From contig QNGE01000852.1 of assembly GCA_008508345.1 (NCBI GenBank), positions 152,612-216,611 on the forward strand: DNA of 64,000 nucleotides, read 5' to 3'. Numbering within the stretch: position 1 is the first letter of the stretch; each line of letters opens with the position of its first letter. The position numbers and the translations under genes were made by a program. The stretch is from Paragonimus westermani. Taxonomy: Eukaryota > Platyhelminthes > Trematoda > Plagiorchiida > Troglotrematidae. The notes below the pieces were generated by a model that was given only the letters and a program-made list of their open reading frames with translations, was not told the origin of the DNA and searched no databases. This document shows positions 1 through 12,482 of this stretch, piece by piece.

Positions 1-3000
1 ACCATAAACACGGGCACGTTGACGAGTGCTTTGGTTGAGCCACTGCATGCAGACAACAGGAGAAGGCTTGCATGTAGTTTTGGTTAACAGGGAGAAAGCT
101 AGGATAGTCTACTGCTGACTGTTCCGTCTTACAGTCGGACATCGTGGAAGGCCGATTCATGGGAACCTTACCTTCGCGTGTGACCACGTTGACAGAAATG
201 GACTCTAGCGTGGTCTTTTGCGGAAGAAAATAATGTGGTTTGGAGCCAGCAAGCAAGATACTCAAAAGCTTTTACATTTTCAGGACAGTAGGAACTTAGA
301 GACATCGATTAACCAGGGTATGAACGCTCTGAAGAACTCTGCAAAATCACCTAATTTTTTCAATGCCTGGAAGGCAGTCTGTTATGGAGGCAGCTTGGCC
401 GGCGTTCTTCAAACGTCAGCGCATTGCTTTACATTTGCACCAGTCCAGTGGGCCCAGGTATCTTCAATAGGAAACATTTCTATTCTACGTAGATATGTGC
501 ATGCAATGCTATAAAATAACTATCGCTAAGCTATACAAGTCGCCCAATATCAATCCGGTTAAGGAAAAGTACACGAGGGTGGTAAAACGGCTTCATCGGT
601 CAAACAGGTGGAACATAATCTACACAGCATTGACTACTGAAGACCCAAAACGGGAGTGCCATTTCGACTCCAGCGCATTAGTTAGAGCCATAACGTCAAA
701 TATAATTAAAGCAACCAAGAGACTTCAGTCAAGTGCACTGAAAACTTGCCACTTCCCGAGAAGAAAACAATAAAACAGAAAGACAGCAAACACTTGCGAT
801 ACCTAGCAATCCAAATATTAGTGGGTTTTCGTGCATCAACTCATAGGGTGGAAGCGGGAGTAAAATGAAGGAATCCAGTTGTCGCTTGTTTGCTTTAACG
901 CGTGATACGCCTAAACAACCTGTTTTTCGCAGGTGCTATTTATGGAATGTCCGTTACGGCGCCTGAGCGTCATCCTGATTGGTCGCTTCGCTAGCATGAC
1001 ACTTTACTCGAGTGACCTATGTTAGTTGGTTGTAGACTTCCGCAAGTCGTTGACTGAACTCGTATCGAGAAATTCGTCTAACCAAATCCCCTTACAAAAT
1101 AAGCGGCAAAAGCTTTGAATGGAGCTAGGAAAAACGGCAAAAGACGGACACTTCCCATCATCAATGGGTGTAAGCTATGGTTTGACGGCCTTACTGGGCA
1201 TCAATCAACCGATGTGTTTCACAACCGTTAACCACGATGGAATTTCTTACAAGTTAGTTGATTTAAATAATTTTAATTTTTATTCCCTTCTGGTTACGAC
1301 TGTAGACCATTTACCAAGAGCCATCAGTTTAGCTGTAGTAAGCAATACCGCTCAGGCTGTACTGTCAGTTCGAGTGATTTCATTGTCCATGCATAATAAA
1401 TGCAAGACGGATTGGTATCGTCTAACTTAGAGTAACCTACAATCACTCCGACAAAGAAACGAATGGGCTGGTAGATCAAAATACTCTGACTTCAAATAAA
1501 TTTAAATCGATTAAATCTGCTTAGTTATCGATAGTGAGCCACTTAATATGGTGAGTTGGAAAAGGTATTACCGTTTAAAGATTGTCAACGACCTTATGCG
1601 GGTGCTCAATCAAGCTCTATTTCTCAATAAGATCGACTTGTCTTCACTCGTCCGGCAATTTGACTTCGTCTTATAATCTTTTTTGGAAGTTCTCGTTCGG
1701 TACACCTGTCGTTCAAACCGATAGAGTACCACGAAACTACGCAAAAAGCGGTTAGCTCAGATATTGGACGTACTGAAGAGAGTTTCTTAGTGACTGATGG
1801 TGCGTTTATTTTTGTGAAGATAATATAAGCTCACAGTCGAAATGAGGGGGATTCCTAAGACGTTGTGTTATTCAAGGAACTCATCTGAGCTTGAGGTGGT
1901 GGTGTTTTTAGTAGAACTGGTCCTTCGTAGGCTGGATAAAAGTACGCTGCGGAAAAACACAAGTTGTAGTCGAGACAACAGTTCCCGGAACTGTGAAAGT
2001 ATCATCTGGGTTGAATGGCACTGGAAGTGCTCTCTTTCTGGCTACATAACTCATGCGCGCTTTGACTCTTAAAGGAATTGAATTAAACTGAGAGAGGCTA
2101 ATAGACGACACCTAACAGACAAGAAAACCCTTAAGGAATCGTAATAGTTACGAGTAGCGTGGTAGGTTTGTTAAGTTAGAACGGATCTATTTGAGAACAA
2201 TCTGAATTCCAGCAAAATTCCTACCGACGACAGATAGGACATACCCAGACTTGATGAACATTCCACAAACTGAGCTATGAAGTCATAACGAGAAATGAAA
2301 ATTTTCGCATTTCCATTCGGTCACCCACTCGTCTTAGTGTCTCTTACGAAGTCCACTAAATGGTCCGAATGCCCTAGATTGTGTCACCGGTGTTCGTTCA
2401 GCGTAGCCACAGTGACACTGCTCCGGGAGCCGTGTTGTAGGAAAGCGGAAGGTCATTTGATTACCGCGGCCGCCGCTATTCAAACGCATGAACGAACTAT
2501 GCACAGACGTAGATGTGAGCAGAGGCATTAGTTCTAGAACGTTTCGGGTCCCATATCTTTAGTTCAAAGAAAATAGGTCTGACGGACCACGAACTATTTG
2601 TATCAGGAAGGAGGAATTCTGTATCCGCCACACCGCTGAGTTTACCGACAACACTGATCAGATTGTAAAAACGTGAAGTCGACCTGATTTACCAGCCAGA
2701 ACCTTTTATGCACATGCGACTATTCCATAGAGAGTGTGAAGAAAAGCGACTCATCTGAAAAGATTTAGATTGAGTCCTTCTGGCTATGAACGAAAACCGG
2801 CCTGGTTGAAATTTTAAGAAAAGCAACCGTGTAAGATGGTGCATTACAAAAATGGCAAACACAAATCGGAACCAGGTGATGCAGACTAAGAAACACAATC
2901 AGAAGAAATAACTACATTGTTTAACGAGCTTGAACGCTTCATCTAGGAAGGTGTTAGGAGTTCTGCAGAGCATCAGCTGTGATTCTGAGCGCAGTTCAGC

Positions 3001-5153
3001 AAAAGATTTTAAAACATGTACCTCCAAAATATATGGCGAGTAAGACTGTGGGGACGGGAGGGCCACTAATGAACGTAGGCTCCAAATTTTGCGAAAGACC
3101 ACATAGAAAGCGTACTGTGTAGGAAAACAGTGACCCAAAGTAAACTAAACTAGGATGACGATGATAGGCCAAACCGTGCCAAGGATTTGACTGTTTATAT
3201 CCGTACTTCTCTATACACAATTACGAACAGCGTCTAGATAGAGTAAACCACATCGATAATGTCTGCAACTTGGAGTGACAGCGCTTTACCAAATTCACTG
3301 TCGTCGTTAATAAACTATGGACTGGAGTATGCGATAAAACATGTCACAGATTTTTTAGCTAGCAATCCTCGGTGCGTTTGTGCATTTTTCGAAACGTGTG
3401 CCTCAAAAGTGAGGGTTCAGTATTGTGCAAACTGTCCGTACGATATTCAGTCGGATGCTGGTTAACAGGGTAAAAAATTAAACATTGCACGGTTATCGAG
3501 AAATAATCGAATTTACCGAATAACTGAACTGAAATTATGCTTCATCGTTCAGCTCAAAAGATACTGTGAAGGTGAACATGTAAGTAATCACTTATCCTGA
3601 CTAAACCTCTGAGATCACATTCGCCGAACGAAGTCAAACTGAGTACATTAACTTTAAACAGTAAATGGTAAAACAGAAAAGACCCGATAACAGAGAATAT
3701 CGTGAACACCTACTCTATAGATGGGTGATCAAACATGGGTTCACTGTGTTCCAGACAATCCACGGCGATGAGTAGAGAGAACGGTGTTTATGGAGTGTGA
3801 CCATCGGCCACACGGAACGAAAACGGGAGGAATGGTCGAGAGTAGAAATCAAATGTGTTTGAGAAAAACTGTACAGTCGGAACACAAGTCATCTCTTAAA
3901 CCCTGAAGAGCTACCAAGACCCGGCAGCAGGTGACGCTATAAGTCGAAAATTTAGAGAGGTTTGGTTGAACCAGCCTCCTGAAAGAGATCAGAAAACTAT
4001 ACCTTGAATACTACTACACGTCCATCTGAACAGGTCGTCATATCGAAAAAATGGCCAAACAGAATAACATTCGGCAACAACATCCGGTTTGTTTTAATAG
4101 AATTTCCAGTAAAATAAGTTTTTTAAATAAGTGTTTCTGTAAGACGAGCAAGTTGAGAGTGGACCCCAGCCAATCAGTAGGAAAAACCGAATAGTCGAGA
4201 ACAAGAAGGTTTCTTCTTGTGAATAGAAACTTCTGTTAAACTGCGGTTGTCTCGTCAGTTTTTACTGCTGTGTAGCATGCAGAAATGGCAGGATACGGTA
4301 TCTGTTCTCATCATGGTCATCCAAAGCGTACTACGGATGATCGTGGCGGTAACCAAAGCACGAATCGGCAGCACAGGTTGTTGAATCAATGATCACTGAT
4401 TTGGTGATAACGATTCTTGCATTTCTAACCACAAATTTTACGTTATTTTTCCGGGACAAATTTTTGGCCCTATAGCGTATGCATACAAGAGACATTGTGA
4501 CTTGATATGCGCCAGTGACTTTGCCGTCGGGGTTCATGATCAAGATGATCCGAATTTTTATGTAACTATCCGGAACATTCCGATCACAGCTATGAGAGTA
4601 ATTGATTCCTTAGTTGAAACACAGAATGCACATTAATAAGTCAAGCATCCGCCTAGTTCTGCTTACGTCTCGTTCACCTTCATTCTGTCCGCCACGTATC
4701 CACTCACCTAAACAGCCAATATGCATGCACACAGGCGTAATGCAGACGCGCGCTCTCTCACGCACGTACATACCCTAGCACACGTGCACACTGATGCATA
4801 GGCACACGGCCGAGTCTGGAGCTGCCCAGCCAGAGCTGACTGGCCACCGGTGGATTTCGGGGTGATTTGTTGGGACTACTGGCACACGCAGACAGAAATC
4901 GGTATCTGGATTGGCGGCGGCATACACACCGGCGATGGAAATACCAGTCTGGACAAGGACTGCTACAGGTGTTCGTATCCAGGACTGGTTGTTGTCATTA
5001 CACGTGTATTTAAGAACGCACGATCGAAACTTAGTCCTTCCCAATCACAAGTGCAACTGTTTTCATTAATCTGCTTTCGTGGCAGTTAATTCCGCTATTG
5101 AAAAATGGCGCTTGCGGATGTGTGAATAGTTCCGTCACACGTGAATACTAGTG
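1..5153. other. Intergenic stretch, no gene recognised
   Basis: I see no coding region that I can support here. Open frames are short (about 100 codons at most, for example 218-514, 495-773 and 1119-1430 on the plus strand) and carry no familiar motif, membrane pattern or codon-level signal. A short CA/CG-rich patch lies around 4720-4810. The last 500 bases should contain the promoter of the gene that starts at 5154, but no clear TATA box or initiator stands out. Distal exons of a spliced gene could be missed. Confidence 0.5.
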
Positions 5154-6473
5154 ATGGATTGGCAGTGGAGTTGGATACGATACATGATTGTTATTTGGTT
5201 TATATTCTGGTGTATGTGTGACGCTTATCTTTCTCAGCTTGTGTCAGGACCACTGCTAAGTGTCGCAACGCAAGTGAATCGGTCGGAGGCCCTGGAGACA
5301 GACTTTATGCAAACAGGCATTGAAAATATTTTAAATATTGTGGACAATATAAGTAAGATTACCAGTGCACATGAGGACAACATGAGTATGGACGACGGTA
5401 CGGTGCAACCTCATCACTTACAAGACAGTGAATATCAGTCCTTTCCATGTGATTTATCTTGTGCGTTTCGGCTACCGCAGACACCAAGAGAAATAAACAG
5501 AGTGCTCAAAATCTCTTCCGACCCGACGCTTAACGGATCGTTCATATTGGATTGCTCTCAGGACACATCACAGTCGCAGTCACTGTCACAGTCTCTAGAC
5601 CCGGTGTCTATTCAGTGTGTCTCTCATTACACTGGACGTGTGTTACACATAATCGTTAAATGGAATAGAATAAAATCCAGCAACCACGACAACTTAAGAT
5701 TTTCTGTGCTTAGTGATGGAGTTGCTACAAGTTTGGCAAGTATCATGCAAACTAGTTTGTTGAGGAATCGAGCCATACCAACAGATCTGTATGTGACTTT
5801 GGTCTTACCGCTCAGCGAGCTACGTTACTCAGACATTGAGAGAATCCAGCCATGGTTACGTTATCTGGCGGTAGACGGGGAAAGTTTGATCTACATCGAT
5901 CGTCAACTGATTCATAGTTTAGAACTGGATTATTTCGTGCTGGAGGGTTGCAGGAAAACGGAAGAAAGCTTAGATATGGACAATACTGGTGTACATTCGA
6001 CCGAAACGCAGCAGATCAAGTGCCTGGTAATTTGGCGGTTCTTTTGCCCAAACTATAAAACATTCGAGGTGTGGGCGGATCGCAAAACACAACAGCAGTT
6101 ATGTGCCAAGCAGGCTGCAAAAACTCCGGAGATTCCTATCACAAGCAGGCTACCAAGATATAGTTCACGTACCAGAAGATCTTTGTCTCGATCATCAGTC
6201 AGTTCTAATTCCGACTGGGTAGCAACTGTTATGGAATTTCAACAGAGAACGCAGGAGAAATGGCTGGTTTTGGCTGAAAAACTCATTGAAAGACTCGAAA
6301 ATCAGGTTACCCAAGCAGATACCAATCTCAGGCGTGATATCACATGGTATCAAACTGCTTTCACCATTACATTGAGTATTTTAGCCTTGCTCATACTTCT
6401 GATGCTCTCTCTGGTGGTTGTTATGTGGTTAATATTCCGCAGATCGATCAGAAAAAAACTCAAACCGGTGTGA
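5154..6473 (+). CDS. Unknown single-exon type I membrane protein (439 aa)
   Basis: This is the only long intact frame in the window. The ATG at 5154 is the first in frame after the TGA at 5142-5144, and the frame closes with TGA at 6471. Residues about 6-22 are strongly hydrophobic and end in CMCDA, a plausible signal peptide cleaved near residue 24. The ectodomain (about 25-400) has sequons at N42, N65, N76 and N127 and eight cysteines (99, 103, 134, 155, 266, 290, 298, 317). A dibasic site, RTRR, sits at 339-342 in a Ser/Arg-rich linker and resembles a proprotein-convertase site. Residues about 355-395 form a charged amphipathic, possibly coiled-coil helix. A transmembrane helix follows (about 403-428), then the basic tail FRRSIRKKLKPV. 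I recognise no family. It could be a lineage-specific surface protein, an intronless retrocopy, or an envelope-like glycoprotein captured from an element; the layout alone cannot tell these apart. No retroelement sequence adjoins it. Confidence 0.8.
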   Translation: MDWQWSWIRYMIVIWFIFWCMCDAYLSQLVSGPLLSVATQVNRSEALETDFMQTGIENILNIVDNISKITSAHEDNMSMDDGTVQPHHLQDSEYQSFPCDLSCAFRLPQTPREINRVLKISSDPTLNGSFILDCSQDTSQSQSLSQSLDPVSIQCVSHYTGRVLHIIVKWNRIKSSNHDNLRFSVLSDGVATSLASIMQTSLLRNRAIPTDLYVTLVLPLSELRYSDIERIQPWLRYLAVDGESLIYIDRQLIHSLELDYFVLEGCRKTEESLDMDNTGVHSTETQQIKCLVIWRFFCPNYKTFEVWADRKTQQQLCAKQAAKTPEIPITSRLPRYSSRTRRSLSRSSVSSNSDWVATVMEFQQRTQEKWLVLAEKLIERLENQVTQADTNLRRDITWYQTAFTITLSILALLILLMLSLVVVMWLIFRRSIRKKLKPV

Positions 6474-7284
6474 CCGAAAAGGTAATTTTGTGAAAAAGCC
6501 AACATGTAAGAGTGTTCCAATTTACTTACCAAATTCTATCGCTTGATTTCTTTGCCCAGTTTATTTACAGATAATTTATACAGACTTTGTACCATAGATT
6601 GTTTTATATACACATGTATATATATATATATAACGGTTTCATTTCACTTACAACATTTATCGATACGAATACTCATGACAATGTACTGCCTTCGATCCAT
6701 GGATAAGTGCAATCGTATACGTGCGTGACACTTTACTTGACAAATTGGAGGGCAGAAAATGAGACTTTCGGCTCTTCTTGTGCCCAGTGTTCTAGTAGCT
6801 TCCTGCTTAATGCACATATGTCGAGCACCGTTTACTTTTCTCGGTCATCAAATATGAGATCGTTTTAAAGGGGCACTAAGGCAGAGCAGATTAGACGATA
6901 CACACAGACAATCGACACTGTGCTAACTTTACAGATTTTTGCACATTTTAGCAGATCGGATAGATTGGAACTGCCCTCTGAGCCGAACACCACTGAAATA
7001 TATCAAACACAAGAGTCTGGATAAACGTTAGAGTTTACCAGAAGATGAATACTAATTGAATTATGTTTAGAATAAATTTTGGAAAAGCACACCACTGCTG
7101 TTGTAAGTTTTGTTCTGCTTAATTAGTGGGAACAGTGATCTGTCCGTTTACTAGTTTGTATTTTGTTTACCAGTTCTCTCTTGATTATGGCGACAACTTA
7201 GGTGTGGTCTGATTAACATAGTTTTATGTGGCGTGCAGCGGAGCGCATTGGAGCCAACCAATTGGGTATACCATGACGAATAAA
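6474..7284 (+). other. Probable 3' untranslated region with poly(A) signals
   Basis: This stretch follows the stop codon of the membrane protein gene and is AT-rich and non-coding. AATAAA hexamers occur at 7071-7076 and 7279-7284 and are candidate polyadenylation signals, which would give a 3' UTR of roughly 0.6-0.8 kb. Transcript ends cannot be fixed from sequence alone. Confidence 0.4.
6614..6633. repeat. (TA)n microsatellite
   Basis: A short run of alternating T and A lies in the presumed 3' UTR of the membrane protein gene. It is a simple-sequence repeat with no further inferred role. Confidence 0.8.
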
Positions 7285-7959
7285 TTTAACACAGGATTGT
7301 CTGTTTGGCCCTTTTTAAGTTGAAGCTGACACGTGTTCTCAAATGTTTCTGTACAATTAGACGTGCCAGTAAAATTTCAAAAAGCTGCTTATAAAATCAT
7401 TGGTAGTGAACAACTCGCCGGTACATCTACATTTGAGGCAATTATTGATGTGATTTGTATGGTTGAGTTAGGATGACAGAAGTCTATAAACCCAGACAAT
7501 ATAAACATATTTTTTAAATATTCATTTAGCGATGGATACGAGTTTGTTATTTCCTACCAATTTCCACAGTCTTTCCAGTACTGGTAATGAGCCCATTACT
7601 ATGACAATGCATAATCTGGTTCCACGAAAAATAGGTTATAACTCATAGCTGAGAGTGGTTTTCCCAATTCCGGTGAACTACTCTACAGAGTTCTTTTAAA
7701 AAAGGACGAGATTCGAATTTTGCCGTTTCTTTAGAGCTCACGAATGACGCACAGGACCCTTGGTAATGCAGCGGGTTGAACTCCAACCCTCGTGCTTCCA
7801 AAGTGAGTTTGATGATCATTCATTCATTTGCTCTTCGTAACACATTGCTTAAGGAGTGGTGTTCAAATTAACTTGTCAGCTTGATGGGATATACCGTATC
7901 TACCCTTTGATTTCAAACGATAGTCCTTGAGCGACTCATGTCTGCGGTTGAACCTTAGA
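7285..7959. other. Intergenic, nothing recognised
   Basis: AT-rich sequence with no open frame of note, no repeat I could match elsewhere in the window, and no RNA gene signature. Confidence 0.5.
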
Positions 7960-8035
7960 AGTAAATTTTCACGTTGAACTTCATACATGGTTGATCACAG
8001 CCTTCACATTCTCATGGATTTTTCATGTAGCACTT
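7960..8035 (-). repeat. Fragment of SINE tail
   Basis: The block around TTGATCACAGCCTTCACATT resembles the 3' end of the tRNA-derived SINE found in minus orientation at 32290-32400 and 32690-32930. Only the distal part is recognisable. It lies next to a plus-oriented copy starting near 8185. Confidence 0.4.
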
Positions 8036-8184
8036 GTTGCAAGGAACTGTTACGTACCAGTTCCACTTCTGTTAAAATTCTCTACCACCTAGCAGTAATC
8101 AAGGTATCACTCAATAAATTTAGTGCATTCTGCGAAGTCATCGACTGGAGACAGCAAGGCAGTTAGTGCCTCCTTTCTGGATGA

Positions 8185-8435
8185 TCTGGTAACCTGAGCG
8201 TTACTCACTGGCAAAGGCGATTGAGTGCCCATATATGGTGATTTGGTGGCAATCGCTGCGAGGTCGATGGCACAGTGACCAAACACGGTTTCATCACGAG
8301 AACGGGGCCAGATGTCAAAACTCGGGTGTGTTTTAAAGATGGGCACTACTGACGAGCTCTAACAACAGTGAAACTCGAGTCTAGTTCTCCCATTCGAAGG
8401 AGAACAGGAGTGTGAAGTTTGCGATAAATCGTGCT
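8185..8435 (+). repeat. tRNA-derived SINE copy
   Basis: The copy begins with a block (GTAACCTGAGCGTTACTCAC) that matches, in reverse complement, the outer end of the SINE near 24490-24520. A pol III A-box-like element, TGGCACAGTGACC, lies at 8268-8280. A degenerate B-box-like element, GTCAAAACTC, lies about 45 bases later. The body then carries a block around GACGAGCTCTAACAACAG, shared with the copy at 16465-16690 and found in reverse complement in minus-oriented copies. The copy is decayed, and the boxes no longer match the consensus exactly. Confidence 0.6.
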
Positions 8436-9135
8436 TGAGACACAATCAATGTCCACAAAAACCATTAACTATTTGTAATGGGATATTTGATCACGTCTGA
8501 TGTAATGTGGGTGGAACTTTGTCATTTACAACCGATGAATTCACTGATTGGTCCAGCCGCGTTCTGACTGAGCACTCTTTATTAAAGATGGGCGCAAACT
8601 GATCGTTTTTCATTTGCGTCGTGCATGAAGGCTGTCTTCCTGAATAATTGTGCAATGTTTTAACTATACTCGGTTTTCATCGCAAGTGTTTTTCAGTGTT
8701 ATCCAAGTGGGCAGTGAATTTGTCTACATTAAAGTGGACGCGGATGGAATTTTGAAGTATTCCCTCAGGAACACATACGGCGATATGGAGCTTTGAAACT
8801 CCCACCTTGACAAGCGTTTACGTTCTCGCGATTAAATCACGCTCTGGCCTAATACCTTCGAAATGGATCTCACTCCTGAGGGAGACTCACACTAAAGACA
8901 GTCAGGTGAAATTGTAGGGAGAGCTAAAGAATAATTTCGCACAAATTTGAAAAGTGCCATTCAGTCAGGAAACTAAGATTTGATGTCACTGCAGCATTCC
9001 ATTAGTTATAAGATATTCGTACCATATGTAGTGCAAATGAAGTAAAACAGTTTGGGTATCGCGTTTAACATGTTGTTGATAAATCGATGCATTTACAAAG
9101 GAACCTTTGTCAATGCGATTTCGCTTTCAACGCTT
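8436..9135. other. Intergenic, nothing recognised
   Basis: No supportable gene. Open frames are short and featureless. Confidence 0.5.
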
Positions 9136-9207
9136 CTGAGGAAGACCACCCGGAGGGGCTAAAACATAGCGTATTACAAATTGCTCGTAACGTTTTGTTC
9201 CTCTCAA
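9136..9207 (+). ncRNA. Degenerate hammerhead-like motif, copy 1
   Basis: CTGAGGA at 9136-9142 is followed by a C-rich then G-rich pair of arms and then AAAAC. The same 70-odd bases recur at 54073-54143 with about 80% identity by eye. The order CUGANGA, short hairpin, GAAA is the hammerhead ribozyme core, and such motifs are known from the terminal repeats of Penelope-like elements. In this copy the G of GAAA is replaced (CTAAAAC) and the hairpin is mismatched, so it should be inactive if the reading is right. No Penelope coding sequence adjoins it. Confidence 0.4.
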
Positions 9208-11571
9208 GTCATTTCTTGGTATTGTACTAGCTTTTGCTTTGGAACTGCAATCAAGACATGTCCGCATGACAACGCTATTCCCTCAGTGAACTCGTGCATA
9301 ACAACTAATGCAACATTCTGCCGAGACAATATGGTGTTTCTGTCAGATGTAGCCATCCATGATCCACGCCAAGTCCACACGATCGTTTCAATGAAAAAAA
9401 ATACGAACTCCCAGATGTACACACTTCACTTACAATCCTTTCCTACTAGTTGACCTGCACGCCCATTAAGTTATTACTATAACACTTTTCTATAATATTC
9501 TTCGAGTTATACATCTCATTCGGAAAAACCCGATGACCTACGTTTCATCTTCATATTGAATTCCCCCAAAAATTGCGACATTTACATGAAGAAAACCAAC
9601 ACACTCCTCCGCGGACAATTTGTGCAACACGTCTGATAGCCCTACTACATAACTTTCACTAAAAGCGCCGATTTAATGTAAATTTTATTATACACCGTGT
9701 CATTTATGTCAGGGTTATAAAAACCTTTTCTGCAGCAATATGATTCATCTGAGCACACCAAAAACTCTTAACGTTAACTGTGCATCTGGCCTTCGCCAAG
9801 CGCGTTTACCTACGCCACTGAGTTACCGGCACATACACTTCATACGGGTAGTTATAGCAATAGGGTCGTATTAAATAGTTAATGATCAACAACCTCATTG
9901 CTTTGCTCGAACTTCTGATCTCATCATAACTGACAGTGAGGTATAACGATATAGAAACAGTGTAGTTTAAGTCTTCTTTCCGAATTGACCTAACTGAAAA
10001 CCGAATTTGAATGAGAAGGCTGTAAATAACAATTAGGAACTGTCCGAATTTTTGAAGTCTGCTTGGTATATTTGACGTCCTATATTTGGTTCGACCTCGA
10101 ACACTGATTTCGTTTAGGTGTGTGTTCTGCCTGAAGAAATTCAGCCCTACATTTTTCTTTATGATTGCCCTAAAATGCTTGTGGTTAACAGTTATGATGT
10201 GTTTTGTACGGTAACTGTCCACAAAGAATGTAACGCGTTTATCCTCCCTTTCCTAGCTATCAGTGCGTAATTACTGTAGCTGTACTAATATCGGTGTGGT
10301 TGACATGCTCTGACTCTCGTCTATACCTGATTGTTTAGTAATATCTTTTACTGTTAATTAGTGGTCATCTTGCAAGGTCATTTTTGTTTGTTCGTTTCTG
10401 AACTGTACTTACGCTGAATAGTTTGGCTATGTGGCCACTTCACTTTCAAAGAGAAAAAGCGCGTTTTTTAAAAAATTTTCGTCAATAATTCCGTGAAGAT
10501 CCCAATCGCTTTGATGATTCTTTCCTGACGTGTTTTCAGATTTGGGAAATAGTTCTGTTATCCTGATCTTCTGGCTTAACCGAAATGGAGTTGTCTATTA
10601 TGCGTTACTGAATGTACAGTTCTAAATCGCCAGGAAAGATTTTATTTGACTGATGTTCTGTATACAACAGACAAATGTCCCGACCACTCATCCAACCTTA
10701 TTGTTAGTTCTTACAAAGGAGTTAACCGAATTCGTGAAGGGGCAGTTTTGTAAACAGCAGCCTTCATTTTTCTGGTTAAAGTTTGTTTACATAAAATATG
10801 CTCGGTAACTGTATGAAAATCCCGTCAGGTCACAAGGGTTGGTAACTGCCTTTCAGAGTGATAGAGCGTATCGTAGTTTGATGGGAAGGACAATAGTGTT
10901 GGTGATTGAAAAAGAATGTTTGTCATGAGACCAGTGGTTGTTAGCTCCCGACGGTTAACTCTACGTTACATTTAGGATAGTTTAAGAATAGTGTAATGTT
11001 GGAAGCAAAGAGTTTGATTGACCCATTTCTTGACGCAAATATATAGGCGTTCAGGCTAGTAGTGTTCGTTACAGCTGTTGATAGTAATCCAACTATGGCA
11101 AAACTGGAAGAGCTTAAGGAAACGTGCAAATAATTATGAAATCATTGCTCGGTCATCCTTAGCGGTCATTGCTGATAGGGTAAGCCTTAAATCTTAGTGT
11201 GAACTTTGGCCATCTGTGCCCCTTCCTTTGAAAGTGCATGTGTATTGAGGAGGAACGATAGCACCGGACTACTCACGTCAATGCTATTCAGTAGTGAGGC
11301 AGGGCATGGATTTTGACACCGAAATAGTCGGGGGAAAAATATGAGAAGCACTGAAGTGCAGCATGACATGACGTGGTTCTTACTACATAAAAGATTTGAT
11401 CATTGAAGATCGCAGCAACCGTGACGTTCTGAGACGAGTGCTGTGTGCAGATGAGTGTTTTTGTTTGTAGTGATGTTGAAGCGCGTAACCCACGCAGTGG
11501 TTTTCTCAGCGAACAAGCCGTGCGCATCCGCGTTCCTGGCTCACGATAAAACGTTTAAACTACTATACACT
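9208..11571. other. Intergenic, nothing recognised
   Basis: The longest frame is 9806-10222 on the minus strand (138 codons, basic and aliphatic residues, no known motif). I judge it to be a chance open frame in AT-rich DNA. No repeat, RNA gene or retroelement fragment is recognisable. Confidence 0.45.
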
Positions 11572-11896
11572 AGTACTTCGTACTAGGAAGATTTTCGAAC
11601 CTTACAAATAAGTATCCGTACAGTGAAGTGACGGATTTGAACAAATCACAGCAACTGTGAGCAGTTTCCAACGTAACAGGCTTAATAGCCAGAGTGACCA
11701 TGAGTGTGGTTTGTGTGATCGTACAAACGCACTGTTATGGCTTTGTGTTCCTGCTTCCCAAGTGATAGACCTGTTCTGGTAACAGTGCACGTGTAGCCCA
11801 TTCAACCTGTCTAACCTTACCGCACCGATGAGTTCACAGAACAATGAAACACTCTGTTATGCTCTCTTATGATTCGGTGATTGACACAAGCAATGC
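11572..11896 (+). repeat. Left arm of 325-bp inverted repeat
   Basis: This arm is the reverse complement of 12483-12807 along its whole length. By eye I found only two mismatches. The outer end starts with AGTACTTCGTACT, itself a small imperfect palindrome. Neither arm matches the SINE, LINE or Penelope sequences elsewhere in the window. The same short translated sequence appears on the minus strand here and on the plus strand in the other arm, which simply reflects the repeat and is not evidence for a gene. Confidence 0.95.
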
Positions 11897-12482
11897 CCTA
11901 TGAAGTTAGTCTTCAAATAGGTTCAGATTAAGAAGTTGAACTTTGGGGAAATGTGTGCATACTGTAAGGTTCCGGACCTTCTTCTCATCAGGTTTTGTCA
12001 CACAAGCATTTTAGTCTTGATTTCACAGATTCTACTCAGTCTCAAATTGTTTACCAAGAAGAAAATTTACTTGATGTTCCAGAGGTATTACACAGTATAA
12101 TTTTGACGATGAGTACGGAAACTTCACCTGTTCATAGTGAACGACAAATTTCATTTCGAGAATCCGCTGGCTAGAATCTTTTACACCTTTCAAAGAGATT
12201 CCATACATTCTACGTAATGTGCAACTAATTGAAGTAGGGTAGCGGTTGTGATCTGGCAATGCTCAGTACGTCCAAAGCAAATGCAACGAACATCAAGGAA
12301 CCTAAGGGAACGCAACATGTTGTATTATGCAATCAGTTGCAATTCGTAGTACTCACCCTGCTGTCCACACTACTTTACCGTACTTTACCGTGAATCTCCG
12401 CTGTTTAACTAATAACTGTCCCAAAGTAAATTGGCGTTTGCAGCATTGCTGGCATACGCTGATTAAAGATAGGCTTTCAAAA
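11897..12482. other. Spacer of the inverted repeat
   Basis: 586 bases between the two arms. No open frame of note, no transposase motif and no internal repeat were seen. It holds a local tandem duplication of the ten-base unit TACTTTACCG near 12370-12390. If the arms belong to a foldback or MITE-like element, this would be its loop. Confidence 0.6.

Noticed and set aside
9806..10222. 138-codon minus-strand frame
   Set aside because: No recognisable domain, AT-driven composition and no neighbouring signals; likely a chance open frame.
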